Numbered from the stretch's first letter, positions 11,001 through 18,357 are shown. The stretch is DNA of 64,000 bases from Candidatus Methylopumilus universalis (GCA_945883335.1 CAMCXI010000004.1:140254-204253); one strand, 5' to 3'. Numbers and translations: made by a program. Notes: a model not told the origin generated them from the letters alone.

Positions 11001-13078
11001 ATGTAACTGCAGGTAATTCAGTAAAACAAGTATTGCTTCATACTGGTAATGGCGCAATCAACGCTAAGTCTGGTGCTGATATGAATGTTGCACTTTCTTT
11101 AATGAAGTCTAAAGTAGATTTAGTTTCGACAGGAAATCTTGTAATCAATAGTGCTTCTAACCCAACTAATAACAACAGCCAAATTTCAGGCAATGATAAT
11201 AAAGTTAATTTTTATACTTACACAGATGAAACAGCTATTAACGCGGTTTCATTGGTTGGTGATGTTTCTATTAAGGGCGACGGTAGGGTTTTTCCATCAA
11301 AACTATTCGTTGCCTCACCAGGTGGTGATGTCAATATTGAAAATGTCATCTTGTACCCATCAGCAATAGGTAATGCAACTTTGTTGGCTGGCAATGATGT
11401 AGTGATTAAAAGTTTTATTATGTCTGAGGTTAATCCTGTTAGCTTGCCTGTTATTACTACAAAAAATCTAAAAACTGCAGTTAGCCCAGTCTTAAGTAAT
11501 TATCAAGATGCATCAGGCCATACAGATGGACTTTTGCATATGCAAGACGACGCGCCAGTTCGAGTTTATGCTGAGAACGATATTGTCTTTAAAGAGCAAA
11601 ATCCGTTGGTTACGCCTAAACCTGTTGAAATTAAAGCTGGGCACGATGTGGTTGACCCCAATGTCATAGCGCAAAACATAAAAGCGGCGGATATTTCGAT
11701 TATTTCAGCGGGTAATGCTATTCGTTATAATGAACCACGACGTATTGGTGATAGAATTTTTGCAACAGAAGCTGGAGTTCAGATTGCAGGCCCTGGGAGG
11801 CTACATTTAATTGCCAGCGGTGACATTGATTTAGGAACATCTGATGGTGTGCGCTCAGTGGGTAATTTATACAATCCTTACTTGTCCGAGCAGGGTGCAG
11901 ATATATTGACGCACGCAGGAGCGGCGGCAGTACCTGATTATAATGGCATGCTTAGCGCTTATGTCGATACCACATCACAGTACTCAAGTATTTACTTACC
12001 GGAACTTACTAAGTTTATGCGTAAACTTACTGATGATGTTAGCTTATCAAGCAGCCAAGCTTTAGCTGATTTTAAAGGGATGGATAGACAGTCTCAAACT
12101 GAGTTTATCAATCAGGTATTCTTTGCTGAGCTGCAAACAAGTGGGCGCGAGACGATTAAAGCAGGAAGTGAAGACTATTCACGTTCAGAGCGTGCCATAT
12201 TACATATGTTCCCTAGCTTTACTACTAATCAAAATCTAGTATTTCAAGCAGGTTCACTGATGCAAGAGTTCGGCAATATAGCCAATGAGCAAGTTACGCA
12301 CTCAGGATCTCTAAATCTGTTCTATAGTCAAATTAGAAGTGAGCGTGGTGGGCGCATTGAAATATTAGTCCCTGGAGGCGAAGTTAATGCTGGTTTAGCG
12401 GTCGCTGGGAATCTTCAAAAGCCAGATACTAATCTAGGTATTGTCTCACTGCGTGGGGGAGAACTGTTAGCATTGGTAAGAAATGACTTCCAAGTGAATC
12501 AATCTCGCGTATTTACCTTAGGCGGAAGTAATTTAATGCTTTATTCGGCGCTGGCGGATATTGATGCAGGTAAAGGATCGAAGACTTCATCATCTACTCC
12601 GCCACCTGTAATACGGATCGTGGATGGAAAAGTAACTTATGACTACTCTGGGGCAGTTTCAGGCAGTGGTATTGCTGCATTAACTGCAACAGGTGGTAAG
12701 CCCGGCGATGTTGACTTATTTGCACCATATGGTGAAATTAATGCGGGCGAAGCAGGTATTCGATCGGAAGGAAATATTAATATTGGGGCGCGTGTTGTGA
12801 TTGGCGCCGACAATATTAAAGCAGGTGGTGTAACTTCAGGCGTCCCTGCAGCAAGCACGGCCAATGTGAGCTTTAGCGCCCCAGTTTCTGCTGACGCATC
12901 TAGCAGCGCAAAACAGTCTGATAAAGCGACAGAGGCCGCCTCTAAATCTGCAAATAGGACAGCAAATGCATTGCCATCTTTAATTACTGTTGAAGTTCTC
13001 GCTTTGGGCGAAGAAACAAGCACTGCAACCGATCCAGAAAAAGATCAAAAAACGAAGGTTAAAAAACTGCAAAACTAA
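2030..13078 (+). CDS. giant filamentous haemagglutinin-type adhesin (TpsA, two-partner secretion)
   Basis: This 3682-residue exoprotein is the largest gene of the window. It begins with an extended signal peptide region (residues 1-27, containing RLVFNKSRG and WMAVYE), typical of very large TPS and autotransporter proteins, followed by a hydrophobic signal core ending near AAFA (about residue 71). The TPS/haemagglutination-activity domain follows (about 72-330), with the diagnostic NGILFANGARV block that docks with TpsB. The long middle is Gly/Asn/Val-rich beta-helix sequence with recurrent 'DVSGG'-like turns. The C-terminal 150 residues (DLFAPYGEINAGEAGIRSEG and onward, then a low-complexity Ala/Ser tail) resemble the DUF3739-type end of this family. 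It is expected to be secreted through the TpsB encoded next and displayed or released at the surface. An in-frame hexamer repeat at 7394-7423 encodes five TQ units. Only one cysteine, near the N-terminus, was noticed, as is usual for TPS substrates. Confidence 0.9.
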   Translation: MNNVICRLVFNKSRGLWMAVYEHIRGEQSSKNDSAKSSTKDKKQTSDFIRACLIIILMGFGALGLIGAAFAELPVGTIPTGLNVVEGNITLHTPVINPEQINGQLLKIDQSSLKGILEGNNFNIGQDSAVKINHTYNGQGSATLIRINGPKTIIEGALSSPNGSIYLINQNGILFANGARVADVNGLVASALNLTNSDFLSNLGHLNAYFDGGRAAYVWGGDSAGFQEVLVQVEPDAHIKAALGSNVMLFAPKVINQGSIQSTEGQIVMAAGEKVYLSVAPDVNGGSAVGVYNYTKDSPYRGLAGVLVEVDSPDYNKKDLNGNDALDLNGKPVKLTGEVVNDTMGRILAQRGNVTMASFLVNQDGRVTATSSASQKGSIRLLARDTTDTASVGLASIEPSGNEPVVDFQTRLNQNITKNTIIAGSRTGKLNVGTNSITTVLAEDSAVLPKANEIFASQQVGEPVVKLGEVSYLESVMKSLNVKGSTLTDSQVFNAPTIEAVGRQVIIGDKAQIVAPGGFINISAQQLGQGFNVGNQNIPINTKDTESRLFIGNNTVIDAAGLKNVAVDMERNFVERLLTLTDLKNNPLNRDGFLYRKEVWFDIRDTPDSYVADLAGFVKEVPRSLGEKLATAGDIKLGSEGDLIQSGSSILDVSGGALKFNAGLNKESWVVAQNGKVYALGDAPADTLFTQFLGGTNTRNLFEAGYSEGKAAGTAMIDAYDMALDGQIYGGVNYGVYQRESKNMGGKLEINVMTPAGSIGHDVYVANTTPLNANFSATDALPESRTNRVEVDANMLSRSGFEDVSVNTTANVKVNASIRMMDGANLSLSGSDIEVNQNFVARGGSISLKSAVNDLSELLDETNVKVADGVILDVSGNWVNDRLSVANGRVIINGGKVLISSGDEVRLGSGSLVDVSGGGWLQGTNKLINGDAGSINIASQSEQGGQDNPYTYIAPNLKGELRGFALGTGGELSITSPFVTIGNTGFRDEREFLATPEFFQSSGFASFHLTGRDGLLVKSNTNVNVIAKNYVLDSGYQNEKTGGHVNDFASPTVLPDYLRTSTSLALSTLATDNALPADAFLASGVARGSIVVETKASLKVDANGLRTNSIGEKVSPTIALSAWDNQIVIDGTLQAPAGDISLTMNGDVTLESDPGYNAAQAIWLGVNAKLLAVGYTRNTPTGSILRAGDVYGGGNIALDAKKGYVVAKKGSMIDVSGSSAIFDVRNNQGFTPTNVSSNGGDVSINAREGILLDSSFKATSPGGLGGSLEVRLTRGSSHNIGFASSPYPGSAENSITGNPGNRPNQQWYVDLSQSGTFIPEYLAVGFSVESEAAGLAKISADKLMSGGFSDVALKSEYGVRFNGDVDLAVSRSLTLNAKVVEANDGSNVKLTAPNVVIGNDIETKPLRPNNEYQAATPLAGSANLIVKSDLLNLNGQFALSKFDMSTLVTVGEIRMTGVSDPNVSTGGMNQPPIGLLVTAGNLNFSARQIYPTSLSDFTVTANGAQSSVSFNKINPNNAFDHVLSAGGKLTVNAKTIDQNGVLLAPFGVITLNALDTLNLNSGSVTSVSANDTLIPFGYMDRDGKDYLYDFGPNSQQFFTPPERSIKLNASNLNQKENSTVDISGDGDLFAYEWVPGIGGSSDVLAANAKQSAFAISATNTWAIMPVNNQTFASFDTQYWQGSDIKAGDAVYISGVAGLSAGYYTLLPARYALLPGAMLVSSVSGHQDIPSGMSLKLANGSSLVSGHLAAYTDKGYTQTSRTAGFVLRPGADAYKLAQYNTTEASTYFKTQTQTQTQTQAQQPADAGHLSIAATNHLVLKGILNALPGRGGLGAEVDVAAPKLLVVGAGEQTGQFIIDDVTYLAIDELTLGTFKAASLLLGGTRSNGMLEVIASDVRMSENANLAGPEVILAATNNVVLDEGAHIIGSGVGAASKNITIGVIADTNGNGSVDGDGALVRVSGGKAAQVTRLNTDSNRGELILQSGAILEGDGAVFLDASKNISIAGDIKFSDGAALGFSSNQVSLGSPDNSEAVTNGLWLKKAQLDKFVDAGSLFLQSKSTVDLYGDASFGNSKFNLTLESAGIAGYQNTDKTATITARSITLANNENVKFPLASALASNPALGSGDLLLKAETIHNGNNTVRLAGFNKVDISASKELVVLGNVARDSNDVSQNKLAADKNLIISAPRITAVNKADYIIEAGADTDASIGGLLKVQGTIGKQPEFSASVSQGTKLKLSGHKVLLAGATTQADNTIDRHGALIDMQGGQIGMEATGLNATDDNITLESGARILAQGSSYEQNDQKVVLPAGQVSLTSKFGNVDVQLGALVDLTAVSNSDAGKLIVSAVNGEAKLIGEIKAATVGAKGKNGVAIVDAKVIDISRTIAALNTFSGAQSYRVREGDIAIAAADKITAQVVKVMAESGAINVSGIVDASGDKGGSIELYAKNDVTLNAGSELLAKGTADTTSMAGSLGNGGAVILSSDTGIVSAVKPDANGLGGALIDVSGDQVGLVKGEGGEVIFRAQQTITDNTTFNAVNTAGNATILTANITGFTLTSGAVVAFKPNVNGNQSTKLNVNSLGAKSIFKNGGASLASSDLKLGKIYIAVYDGKDFQLVTSVNQANGSDAVGTGVKVDAGSSGTVTGANRVLVEAVKLYDKPGNFTVDTNNQKLFAADANAFASLSSSIAGGFVPTRDGKSTVITPGIEVRSSGDITISSDWNLGNSVTNNSTAAKSILGGGVLTLRANNNLLINGNIDYEDFSIGSTYASLKQKPNSWSYRLIGGSDTSSVNLEAVLGDASVDKNNIIVADGKFIRTGRGFIHAVAGNNIQLGDSDGNGAAIYTEGLHDDSKYMPVGFNYSTVGVTGSFFNPNKELYADGAGDVILNAGRNISGSTTINEVNSWLYHAVLVENMKDGENLAYTKDPNNPQVRWWSIYNNFKNGVASMGGGDVKITVGGDISDMQIVTATNGRMGGDVNAAPDIANFSELGGGDVNVTAGNSVKQVLLHTGNGAINAKSGADMNVALSLMKSKVDLVSTGNLVINSASNPTNNNSQISGNDNKVNFYTYTDETAINAVSLVGDVSIKGDGRVFPSKLFVASPGGDVNIENVILYPSAIGNATLLAGNDVVIKSFIMSEVNPVSLPVITTKNLKTAVSPVLSNYQDASGHTDGLLHMQDDAPVRVYAENDIVFKEQNPLVTPKPVEIKAGHDVVDPNVIAQNIKAADISIISAGNAIRYNEPRRIGDRIFATEAGVQIAGPGRLHLIASGDIDLGTSDGVRSVGNLYNPYLSEQGADILTHAGAAAVPDYNGMLSAYVDTTSQYSSIYLPELTKFMRKLTDDVSLSSSQALADFKGMDRQSQTEFINQVFFAELQTSGRETIKAGSEDYSRSERAILHMFPSFTTNQNLVFQAGSLMQEFGNIANEQVTHSGSLNLFYSQIRSERGGRIEILVPGGEVNAGLAVAGNLQKPDTNLGIVSLRGGELLALVRNDFQVNQSRVFTLGGSNLMLYSALADIDAGKGSKTSSSTPPPVIRIVDGKVTYDYSGAVSGSGIAALTATGGKPGDVDLFAPYGEINAGEAGIRSEGNINIGARVVIGADNIKAGGVTSGVPAASTANVSFSAPVSADASSSAKQSDKATEAASKSANRTANALPSLITVEVLALGEETSTATDPEKDQKTKVKKLQN
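7394..7423 (+). repeat. in-frame hexanucleotide repeat (ACACAG x5) in tpsA
   Basis: Five perfect tandem copies of ACACAG encode a Thr-Gln run inside the adhesin. Gain or loss of a unit would change protein length by two residues without a frameshift. Confidence 0.95.
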
Positions 13079-13138
13079 TCCATAGTTTTAACCTTAGTGT
13101 CACAATTAAAAAGTAAAATAAATAAATTTATCGAAAAT

Positions 13139-13160
13139 GCCGAGTTATTTTTGTCTCGGC
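13139..13160 (+). other. hairpin between tpsA and tpsB
   Basis: GCCGAG (13139-13144) and CTCGGC (13155-13160) form a 6-bp GC-rich stem with a 10-nt loop, in the 115-bp gap between the adhesin and its transporter. The following bases (ACTTTTA) hold only a short T run. It could be a weak attenuator or a processing site that lowers tpsB expression relative to tpsA. Confidence 0.4.
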
Positions 13161-13193
13161 ACTTTTATGCTGAGGATCTTAAGTTACAGAACG

Positions 13194-14939
13194 ATGCAAT
13201 TCCTTCATCACAAAATATGCTTACCGCTATCTCTAATGCTGTGCTTAACAACGCCTTCAAAGGCTGCGGAGGTGAGTGGCTTTTTGTCCGACTCAGGCGC
13301 CCCCTATGAACGTAATGATCCGCGAATCAATTCGGCTTTAGATGAGGAGGAGCAGCTTAGTCAAATCCAAGTTAGGGAAGCGCAAGCAAAATTAGCTGCG
13401 TCCGATGCAAAGCTAGATACCAAAGCTGAGGCGCAGGATACCAACTTCTTTGATATTCTTGAGTTTCAGGTCGAGGGCAATACTAAACTTAGCAAGATGC
13501 AGGTAGAGGCCGCCGTATATCCTCAGATGGGTGAGAAGAAAACCATCGCTGATGTAGAAAAGGCGCGCGAGGCCTTAGAGAAAGCTTATCATCACATCGG
13601 TTTTCTGACAGTACTGGTTGATATTCCAGAACAGGATGTTGGTAAAAAAATTGTGCGACTCAATGTAACTGAGGGCAAAGTTGGTACTTTGCGTGTGAGG
13701 GATTCCAAGTACTTTACATTAGGGCGTATCAAAGCATTATCACCATCTGTCGCAGAGGGTGAGGTACCGCACTTTCCAACCGTACAAAAAGACATTGCGC
13801 GCCTTAATCGTACCGCGGATAAGCAGGTAACGCCAGTAATGAGGGCAGGTAAAAAGTTCGGCACCGTGGATGTCGATCTGAAGGTGGAAGATAAGTTGCC
13901 TGTGCATGCGAGCATGGAATTAAATAATCGTTATAACCAAGATACCTCACCCTTGCGTTTAAGTGGGATGATTCGCTACGACAACTTGTGGCAACGTGAG
14001 CACGGCCTATCGCTTAACTTCTTAACCTCGCCACAAGATACCAGTGAGGTGCAAGTTTTGTCAGCCAACTACCTGATGCGATTTGACGACAGTGATCTTC
14101 TGCTCGCGATATATGGTGTGAAATCCAACAGTAGCGTATCGACGGTAGGCGGTATTAATATTTTAGGTAAGGGTACGATTGCAGGTGCGCGTTTGATTAA
14201 ACCATTGCCAAGTTTAGACAATTTCTACCACTCAATTTCGTTTGGTCTAGACTACAAGGACTTTGAGCAAACGGTCCAGTTTGGCAAAACTTATGACACG
14301 CCGGTAACCTATATGCCGATTTCAGCAGTTTATTCAGGTACCTGGCAAGACACCTCAGGCATTACGCAATTGGGCACTGGTATAACGTTTGGCATGCGTG
14401 GTTTAGTGGCTGAGGAAGCAGAGTTTAAAGCTAAGCGCTCGAATACAGATACTGGCACTTACGCTAAGTCAGACTTTTTCATTTTTAAAGCCGATCTAAG
14501 TCGAACGCAATCATTGCCTTGGGGCTTGCAAGCATTCGCTAAAGTGGACGGCCAGTTTTCTGGGGATATGTTAATTGCTAATGAACAATATCTCGCCGGC
14601 GGGCTTGATACCGTGAGAGGTTATTTGGAAGCCCAAGCCGCTGGAGACAAAGCACTACGTTCTTCGCTGGAGCTAAGAACGCCTTCTTTGTTTAAGAGCA
14701 TTACTTGGATACAAGATTTTAAGTTGTCAGGTTTTTATGATGTCGCACAATTGTTTACTATTGACCCCTCTGAGGGACAAGCTGAAAAGACACTTTTGTC
14801 TGGTACAGGAGTTGGCCTTCGTATGAAAGCATGGAAGCGATTTAATGTGAATTTGGATGTGGCTACGCCGCTTAAAAATTATGGCGTCACTAGGCAGGGT
14901 GATATTACAGGCCACATGCGTGTTTGGTATGAGTTTTAG
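13194..14939 (+). CDS. outer-membrane two-partner secretion transporter (TpsB; ShlB/FhaC/HecB family)
   Basis: An Omp85-superfamily transporter that should secrete the adhesin encoded upstream. From the chosen ATG the protein is 581 residues. It has a signal peptide (MQFLHHKICL to about PSKA), then two POTRA-like modules: about 80-165, with EFQVEGNTKLS and LNVTEGKVGTL, and about 170-245, with FPTVQKDIARLNRT. A 16-strand-type beta barrel starting near ASMELNNRYN ends in the aromatic residues WYEF. The length fits the FhaC/ShlB family. Starts at 13137 and 13170 are also open, but they would put 12-19 extra residues before the signal peptide and would place the 13139 hairpin inside the gene, so 13194 is preferred; no start has a convincing Shine-Dalgarno. 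Confidence 0.88.
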   Translation: MQFLHHKICLPLSLMLCLTTPSKAAEVSGFLSDSGAPYERNDPRINSALDEEEQLSQIQVREAQAKLAASDAKLDTKAEAQDTNFFDILEFQVEGNTKLSKMQVEAAVYPQMGEKKTIADVEKAREALEKAYHHIGFLTVLVDIPEQDVGKKIVRLNVTEGKVGTLRVRDSKYFTLGRIKALSPSVAEGEVPHFPTVQKDIARLNRTADKQVTPVMRAGKKFGTVDVDLKVEDKLPVHASMELNNRYNQDTSPLRLSGMIRYDNLWQREHGLSLNFLTSPQDTSEVQVLSANYLMRFDDSDLLLAIYGVKSNSSVSTVGGINILGKGTIAGARLIKPLPSLDNFYHSISFGLDYKDFEQTVQFGKTYDTPVTYMPISAVYSGTWQDTSGITQLGTGITFGMRGLVAEEAEFKAKRSNTDTGTYAKSDFFIFKADLSRTQSLPWGLQAFAKVDGQFSGDMLIANEQYLAGGLDTVRGYLEAQAAGDKALRSSLELRTPSLFKSITWIQDFKLSGFYDVAQLFTIDPSEGQAEKTLLSGTGVGLRMKAWKRFNVNLDVATPLKNYGVTRQGDITGHMRVWYEF

Positions 14940-15007
14940 CATTTTTAAGTATGAGATTTTTGAGTGATGGCTTATTAATTCTGTTGTTTATTCAGAGGAA
15001 ATTTAGT

Positions 15008-16678
15008 ATGAAGAAGTTGTTGTTAGCTTTAAGTTTGCTCGCAGTAATGGTGCCTATATCGAGTAATGCTGGTTGGAACAGTGATTGGGCAAATCAAAAA
15101 AAGATTAGCATTAATGCGGTAGGTGTCAGCCCTGCTCAAGCCCAGTTTCCTGTAGTGGTGCGCTTGCACTCAGGCAACTTTGACTTTAGCGCAGCGAATG
15201 TGGATGGGTCTGATCTAAGGTTTATCGCGGCAGATGACAAAACGGAGCTGAAGTTTCACATTGAAAAATATGACTCCGTGAATGAGTTGGCGGTGATTTG
15301 GGTGCAGTTGCCAAAAGTGGATGCGGCAGAGAAAGACTCGCACTTCTGGGTGTATTCAGGTAATGAAAAAGCCACCGCAAGCGCCGATGCAAAATTAACT
15401 TGGGATGCAACAACCGTTGCCGCTTTTCACTTTTCAGAAAAAGCACTCTTACAAGATAGCTCAGCGAGCGCGTTAGTAGTGGCAGGTGACGTTACCATTC
15501 AAAAATCAGCATTATTGGGTGAGGCGGCAGTATTTAACGGCAAACCTTTAACTATTGCGGCTATTCCAGCGCTGAAAGGCGCAGCGGCTTACACATGGTC
15601 AGCTTGGATTAAGCCTGCCAACATTACGCAAGTAGCAACACTAGTGAGCTTAGGTGATGCCATAAGCCTAAAAACAGATGGTCAACAATTAAGCTTAAAT
15701 GCTGGCGCAGCTAAGGTGACTCGCGGTGAGATTAAAGCGGCGGCTTGGCAACATGTGGCGCTTACTGTGGATGGCGCTAAAGCTAATCTTTATATCAACG
15801 GCATCTCAGTGGCGACAGGCGATGTGCCAGTAGTTGATGCCTCTGTCAACATTAAAGTGGGTGATGGTTATGTGGGCGAAATCGATGAAATGCAACTCGC
15901 CAATGTGGCGCGTCCAGCTGAATGGTTAAAGCTAAGCGCCAGTGCCCAAGGCATGGATAGCCAACTCTTAAAAATTGAAGCGGGGGAAGATGAAGAGGGT
16001 GGTGATGGTGAGCCAAACTATATCGCGATTTTGATTAGCAGCTTAACCATCGATGCGAAAGTCGTGATTGGTATTTTAGCGGTGATGTTCGGGATCAGTA
16101 CCTGGGTGATGGTTAAAAAAGCCAAATTGGTTTCTGTGACAGATAAAGACAATGCCCTATTCCTAGAACGCTTTCAAAATGCTGGCAATGATTTGCTCTC
16201 ATTAGACAAGGGCGCTAACTATGAAAACTCAACGCTCTACAGACTTTATACCGCTGGTTTGCGCGAGATTCGTAAGCGTGAGCAAGCCGGTGAAAAGTTG
16301 GCGCTAAGTGGCGCTGCGATGGACGCGATTAAAGCGGCGATTGATGCGGACTTAGTGCGCGAAACTCAAAAACAAAATGCGGGCATGGTGCTTCTCACCA
16401 TCGCGATTTCAGGGGGTCCTTTCTTGGGTCTGCTTGGTACCGTGGTGGGCGTGATGATCACCTTTGCGGCGATTGCAGCAGCGGGTGATGTGAACGTGAA
16501 CGCGATTGCGCCAGGTATTGCGGCTGCGTTATTAGCAACGGTAGCGGGCTTAGCGGTGGCGATTCCAGCGCTGTTTGGCTATAACTATTTAGCCAGCCGC
16601 ATTAAAAACATTACCATCGCCATGCAGATTTTTGTGGATGAGTTTGTGACGCGCGCTGCAGAGCTATATGGCAAGTAA
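15008..16678 (+). CDS. DUF2341/LamG-like domain fused to an ExbB/TolQ/MotA proton channel
   Basis: A 556-residue fusion. A signal peptide (MKKLLLALSLLAVMVP... cut near SNA) leads to a periplasmic half. About 25-120 resembles DUF2341 (SDLRFIAADDKTELKFHIE, FWVYSG), and about 130-310 resembles a LamG/concanavalin-like jelly roll (WSAWIKPANI, WQHVALTVDG, GEIDEMQLANV). A membrane helix (about 340-365) is followed by a MotA/TolQ/ExbB channel domain (about 440-545, with GPFLGLLGTVVGVM and the A-rich last helices). ExbB normally lacks such an ectodomain, so the channel may be gated by a periplasmic ligand, sugar or protein. The ATG at 15008 has AGAGGA 9 nt upstream; an in-frame ATG at 14951 would prefix the signal peptide with 19 residues and is disfavoured. 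It heads an exbB-exbD-exbD-tonB series. Confidence 0.88.
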   Translation: MKKLLLALSLLAVMVPISSNAGWNSDWANQKKISINAVGVSPAQAQFPVVVRLHSGNFDFSAANVDGSDLRFIAADDKTELKFHIEKYDSVNELAVIWVQLPKVDAAEKDSHFWVYSGNEKATASADAKLTWDATTVAAFHFSEKALLQDSSASALVVAGDVTIQKSALLGEAAVFNGKPLTIAAIPALKGAAAYTWSAWIKPANITQVATLVSLGDAISLKTDGQQLSLNAGAAKVTRGEIKAAAWQHVALTVDGAKANLYINGISVATGDVPVVDASVNIKVGDGYVGEIDEMQLANVARPAEWLKLSASAQGMDSQLLKIEAGEDEEGGDGEPNYIAILISSLTIDAKVVIGILAVMFGISTWVMVKKAKLVSVTDKDNALFLERFQNAGNDLLSLDKGANYENSTLYRLYTAGLREIRKREQAGEKLALSGAAMDAIKAAIDADLVRETQKQNAGMVLLTIAISGGPFLGLLGTVVGVMITFAAIAAAGDVNVNAIAPGIAAALLATVAGLAVAIPALFGYNYLASRIKNITIAMQIFVDEFVTRAAELYGK

Positions 16679-16753
16679 TAATGGCTGATTTTTCAACAAG
16701 TATTTTAGTGCGCATGTTCGTTAAGATGGCATCGCAATTCGGGGACAGACAAT

Positions 16754-17164
16754 ATGTCTGAAGGCGTCAAGGAAGAGAATCAGCTTTACGACGAGATTAA
16801 CATTACCCCGATGTTGGACTTGGCCTACGTGCTACTCGTTATTTTCATCATCATGACGACAGCCTCGGTACAGGGTGTGAAGGTGGAAACCCCAGTCACT
16901 CAGGCAACCGCGCCTTTAGCTAAACCAAAGATGCGGGCCATTACCATTACTAGCGATGGTTCGGTGTATTTGGATGCCTATCCAGTGGATATGGCCACCT
17001 TAGAGCAGCGCTTGGCGGAATATAAGAGCGGAAACCCGAGCTTGCCCGTGGTGCTTAAAGCCGATGCGATCGCGCACTTTGATAAGGTGTCTGAAGTGTT
17101 GGGTATTTGTAAAAAGTTAGATATTACTGAAGTCGGTTTAGTCACTAAAAAGCAGGCCGGATAA
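16754..17164 (+). CDS. exbD: biopolymer transport protein ExbD/TolR family (first copy)
   Basis: A 136-residue ExbD/TolR protein. A short cytoplasmic start carries the family motif EINITPMLDLAYVLL (residues about 14-28), in which the membrane Asp of LDLAYVLL is the proton-carrying residue. A single membrane helix and a periplasmic domain (about 45-136) follow. It should pair with the ExbB fusion encoded upstream and with the second ExbD to convert proton-motive force into TonB motion. GGGGA lies 8 nt before the ATG. It is 4 bp from the next exbD. Confidence 0.9.
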   Translation: MSEGVKEENQLYDEINITPMLDLAYVLLVIFIIMTTASVQGVKVETPVTQATAPLAKPKMRAITITSDGSVYLDAYPVDMATLEQRLAEYKSGNPSLPVVLKADAIAHFDKVSEVLGICKKLDITEVGLVTKKQAG

Positions 17165-17168
17165 GCAG

Positions 17169-17573
17169 ATGCAAGTACAAAACGACGCGCAACCCTACGA
17201 CACCATTAATATCACGCCGATGCTAGATTTGGCTTATGTGTTATTGGTGATCTTTATTTTGATGACCACCGCTGGCGTGCAGGGTCTTACCATGAACTTG
17301 CCTAAGCCATCTAATAAGCCCAGCACAGAAAAACACGATGTCAAAATTGTGCAGGTGCAGCAAGGCGGCGGCGTGTTAATTAATGGGATTGGTGTAAGCA
17401 TGGCTGAGCTTGAATCGCAGCTTAATGCAGCCAAAGCTAAAGATGACAAATTTAACGTGATGATCCGAGGTGATGCGGATGCGCCTTATGCTGGCGTGAT
17501 TAGCGTGATTGATTTAGTGAATCGTCTAGAGATTAGCAATGTTGGTTTAGTGACCGGCAAGATAGGCACCTAA
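17169..17573 (+). CDS. exbD: biopolymer transport protein ExbD/TolR family (second copy)
   Basis: A 134-residue ExbD with the same N-terminal motif (TINITPMLDLAYVLL) as its neighbour, a single helix and a distinct periplasmic domain ending VGLVTGKIGT. The N-terminal halves of the two ExbDs are nearly identical while the periplasmic parts differ. This fits a duplication followed by specialisation, perhaps to a heterodimer around the ExbB pore. Its TAA overlaps the ATG of tonB (TAATG), indicating coupled translation. Confidence 0.9.
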   Translation: MQVQNDAQPYDTINITPMLDLAYVLLVIFILMTTAGVQGLTMNLPKPSNKPSTEKHDVKIVQVQQGGGVLINGIGVSMAELESQLNAAKAKDDKFNVMIRGDADAPYAGVISVIDLVNRLEISNVGLVTGKIGT

Positions 17574-18256
17574 TGCAAGCACAAGCAAGCTCATCTAGCG
17601 GATCTGTTTGGTTAAAGCGTGTGGCTTTAATCTTGGTGGCAGTATTGGTATTAGCCGGTTTGTTCTATTTGGGCAAGGCATTAATGTCTGGTGGCAGCAC
17701 GCATAAAAAAGCAGTGACCACCGTGAAATTATTGCCCGATACACCGCCACCACCACCTCCGCCACCACCAAAAGAGCCTCCGAAAGAGCAGCCAAAGGAA
17801 ATGAAAGAGGTGAAAGAGATTCAGCAGCCTAAGCCAGATCCATCACCGCCAGCGGAAGTTTTAAAAATGGAAGGTGCCGCGGGCGATGGCCCAAGTCCAT
17901 TTGCGGCAGGTGCGGTAAATAGTGAATATAAGGGCGGCGATGTGGGCACCAAGATTGGTGGCGGCCCAAGTAAGTATCAGTTTGCTTACTACACCGGCAT
18001 GATCAAAAGCCATATTGAACAGGCCTTAGCTAAAGATAAAACGCTGGCAAGTGGGGCTTATAAGGTGGTGGTTAAGGTGTGGGTGGCAGGCAATGGGCGC
18101 ATACAGCGTTTTGAAATCGCAGGCTCAAGTGGTGACCCGGTGATTGATGCCTTGATTAAAAAAGTGGTGGATGAAATGCCAGCATTGGCCGAATCTCCAC
18201 CATCCGATATGCCGCAACCCGTAAAACTAAGAGTTACAGCGCGCTCTGTTGGTTAA
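17573..18256 (+). CDS. tonB: TonB-family energy transducer
   Basis: A 227-residue TonB. A short cytoplasmic tail and one membrane helix (about 12-34) precede a Pro-rich stretch of about nine consecutive prolines followed by Lys/Glu/Pro repeats (about 48-100), which spans the periplasm. The TonB C-terminal domain follows (about 140-225, with VVVKVWVAGNGRIQRFEI and DPVIDALIKKVV). It is encoded directly after the ExbB/ExbD genes and before a porin. No TonB-dependent receptor with a plug domain is encoded nearby, so its outer-membrane partner is not obvious; the adjacent porin and TpsB are candidates by position only. Confidence 0.88.
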   Translation: MQAQASSSSGSVWLKRVALILVAVLVLAGLFYLGKALMSGGSTHKKAVTTVKLLPDTPPPPPPPPPKEPPKEQPKEMKEVKEIQQPKPDPSPPAEVLKMEGAAGDGPSPFAAGAVNSEYKGGDVGTKIGGGPSKYQFAYYTGMIKSHIEQALAKDKTLASGAYKVVVKVWVAGNGRIQRFEIAGSSGDPVIDALIKKVVDEMPALAESPPSDMPQPVKLRVTARSVG

Positions 18257-18357
18257 GCGCAAGCAACTGGTAAATGATTACATTGCTAGTGATGATACAT
18301 AAACAATTAACGATTAAATTACTTAAAAACTTGATGGAACCTCACAGGATGCAAGCA

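Noticed and set aside
11151..11369. Frame +2 peptide inside tpsA
   Set aside because: It lies wholly within the adhesin frame and has low-complexity, non-protein-like composition.
16754..18256. Zorya-like phage defence (MotA/MotB-type pair)
   Set aside because: The small partners have the ExbD/TolR motif and a TonB follows; there is no peptidoglycan-binding OmpA domain and no cytoplasmic effector such as a helicase.
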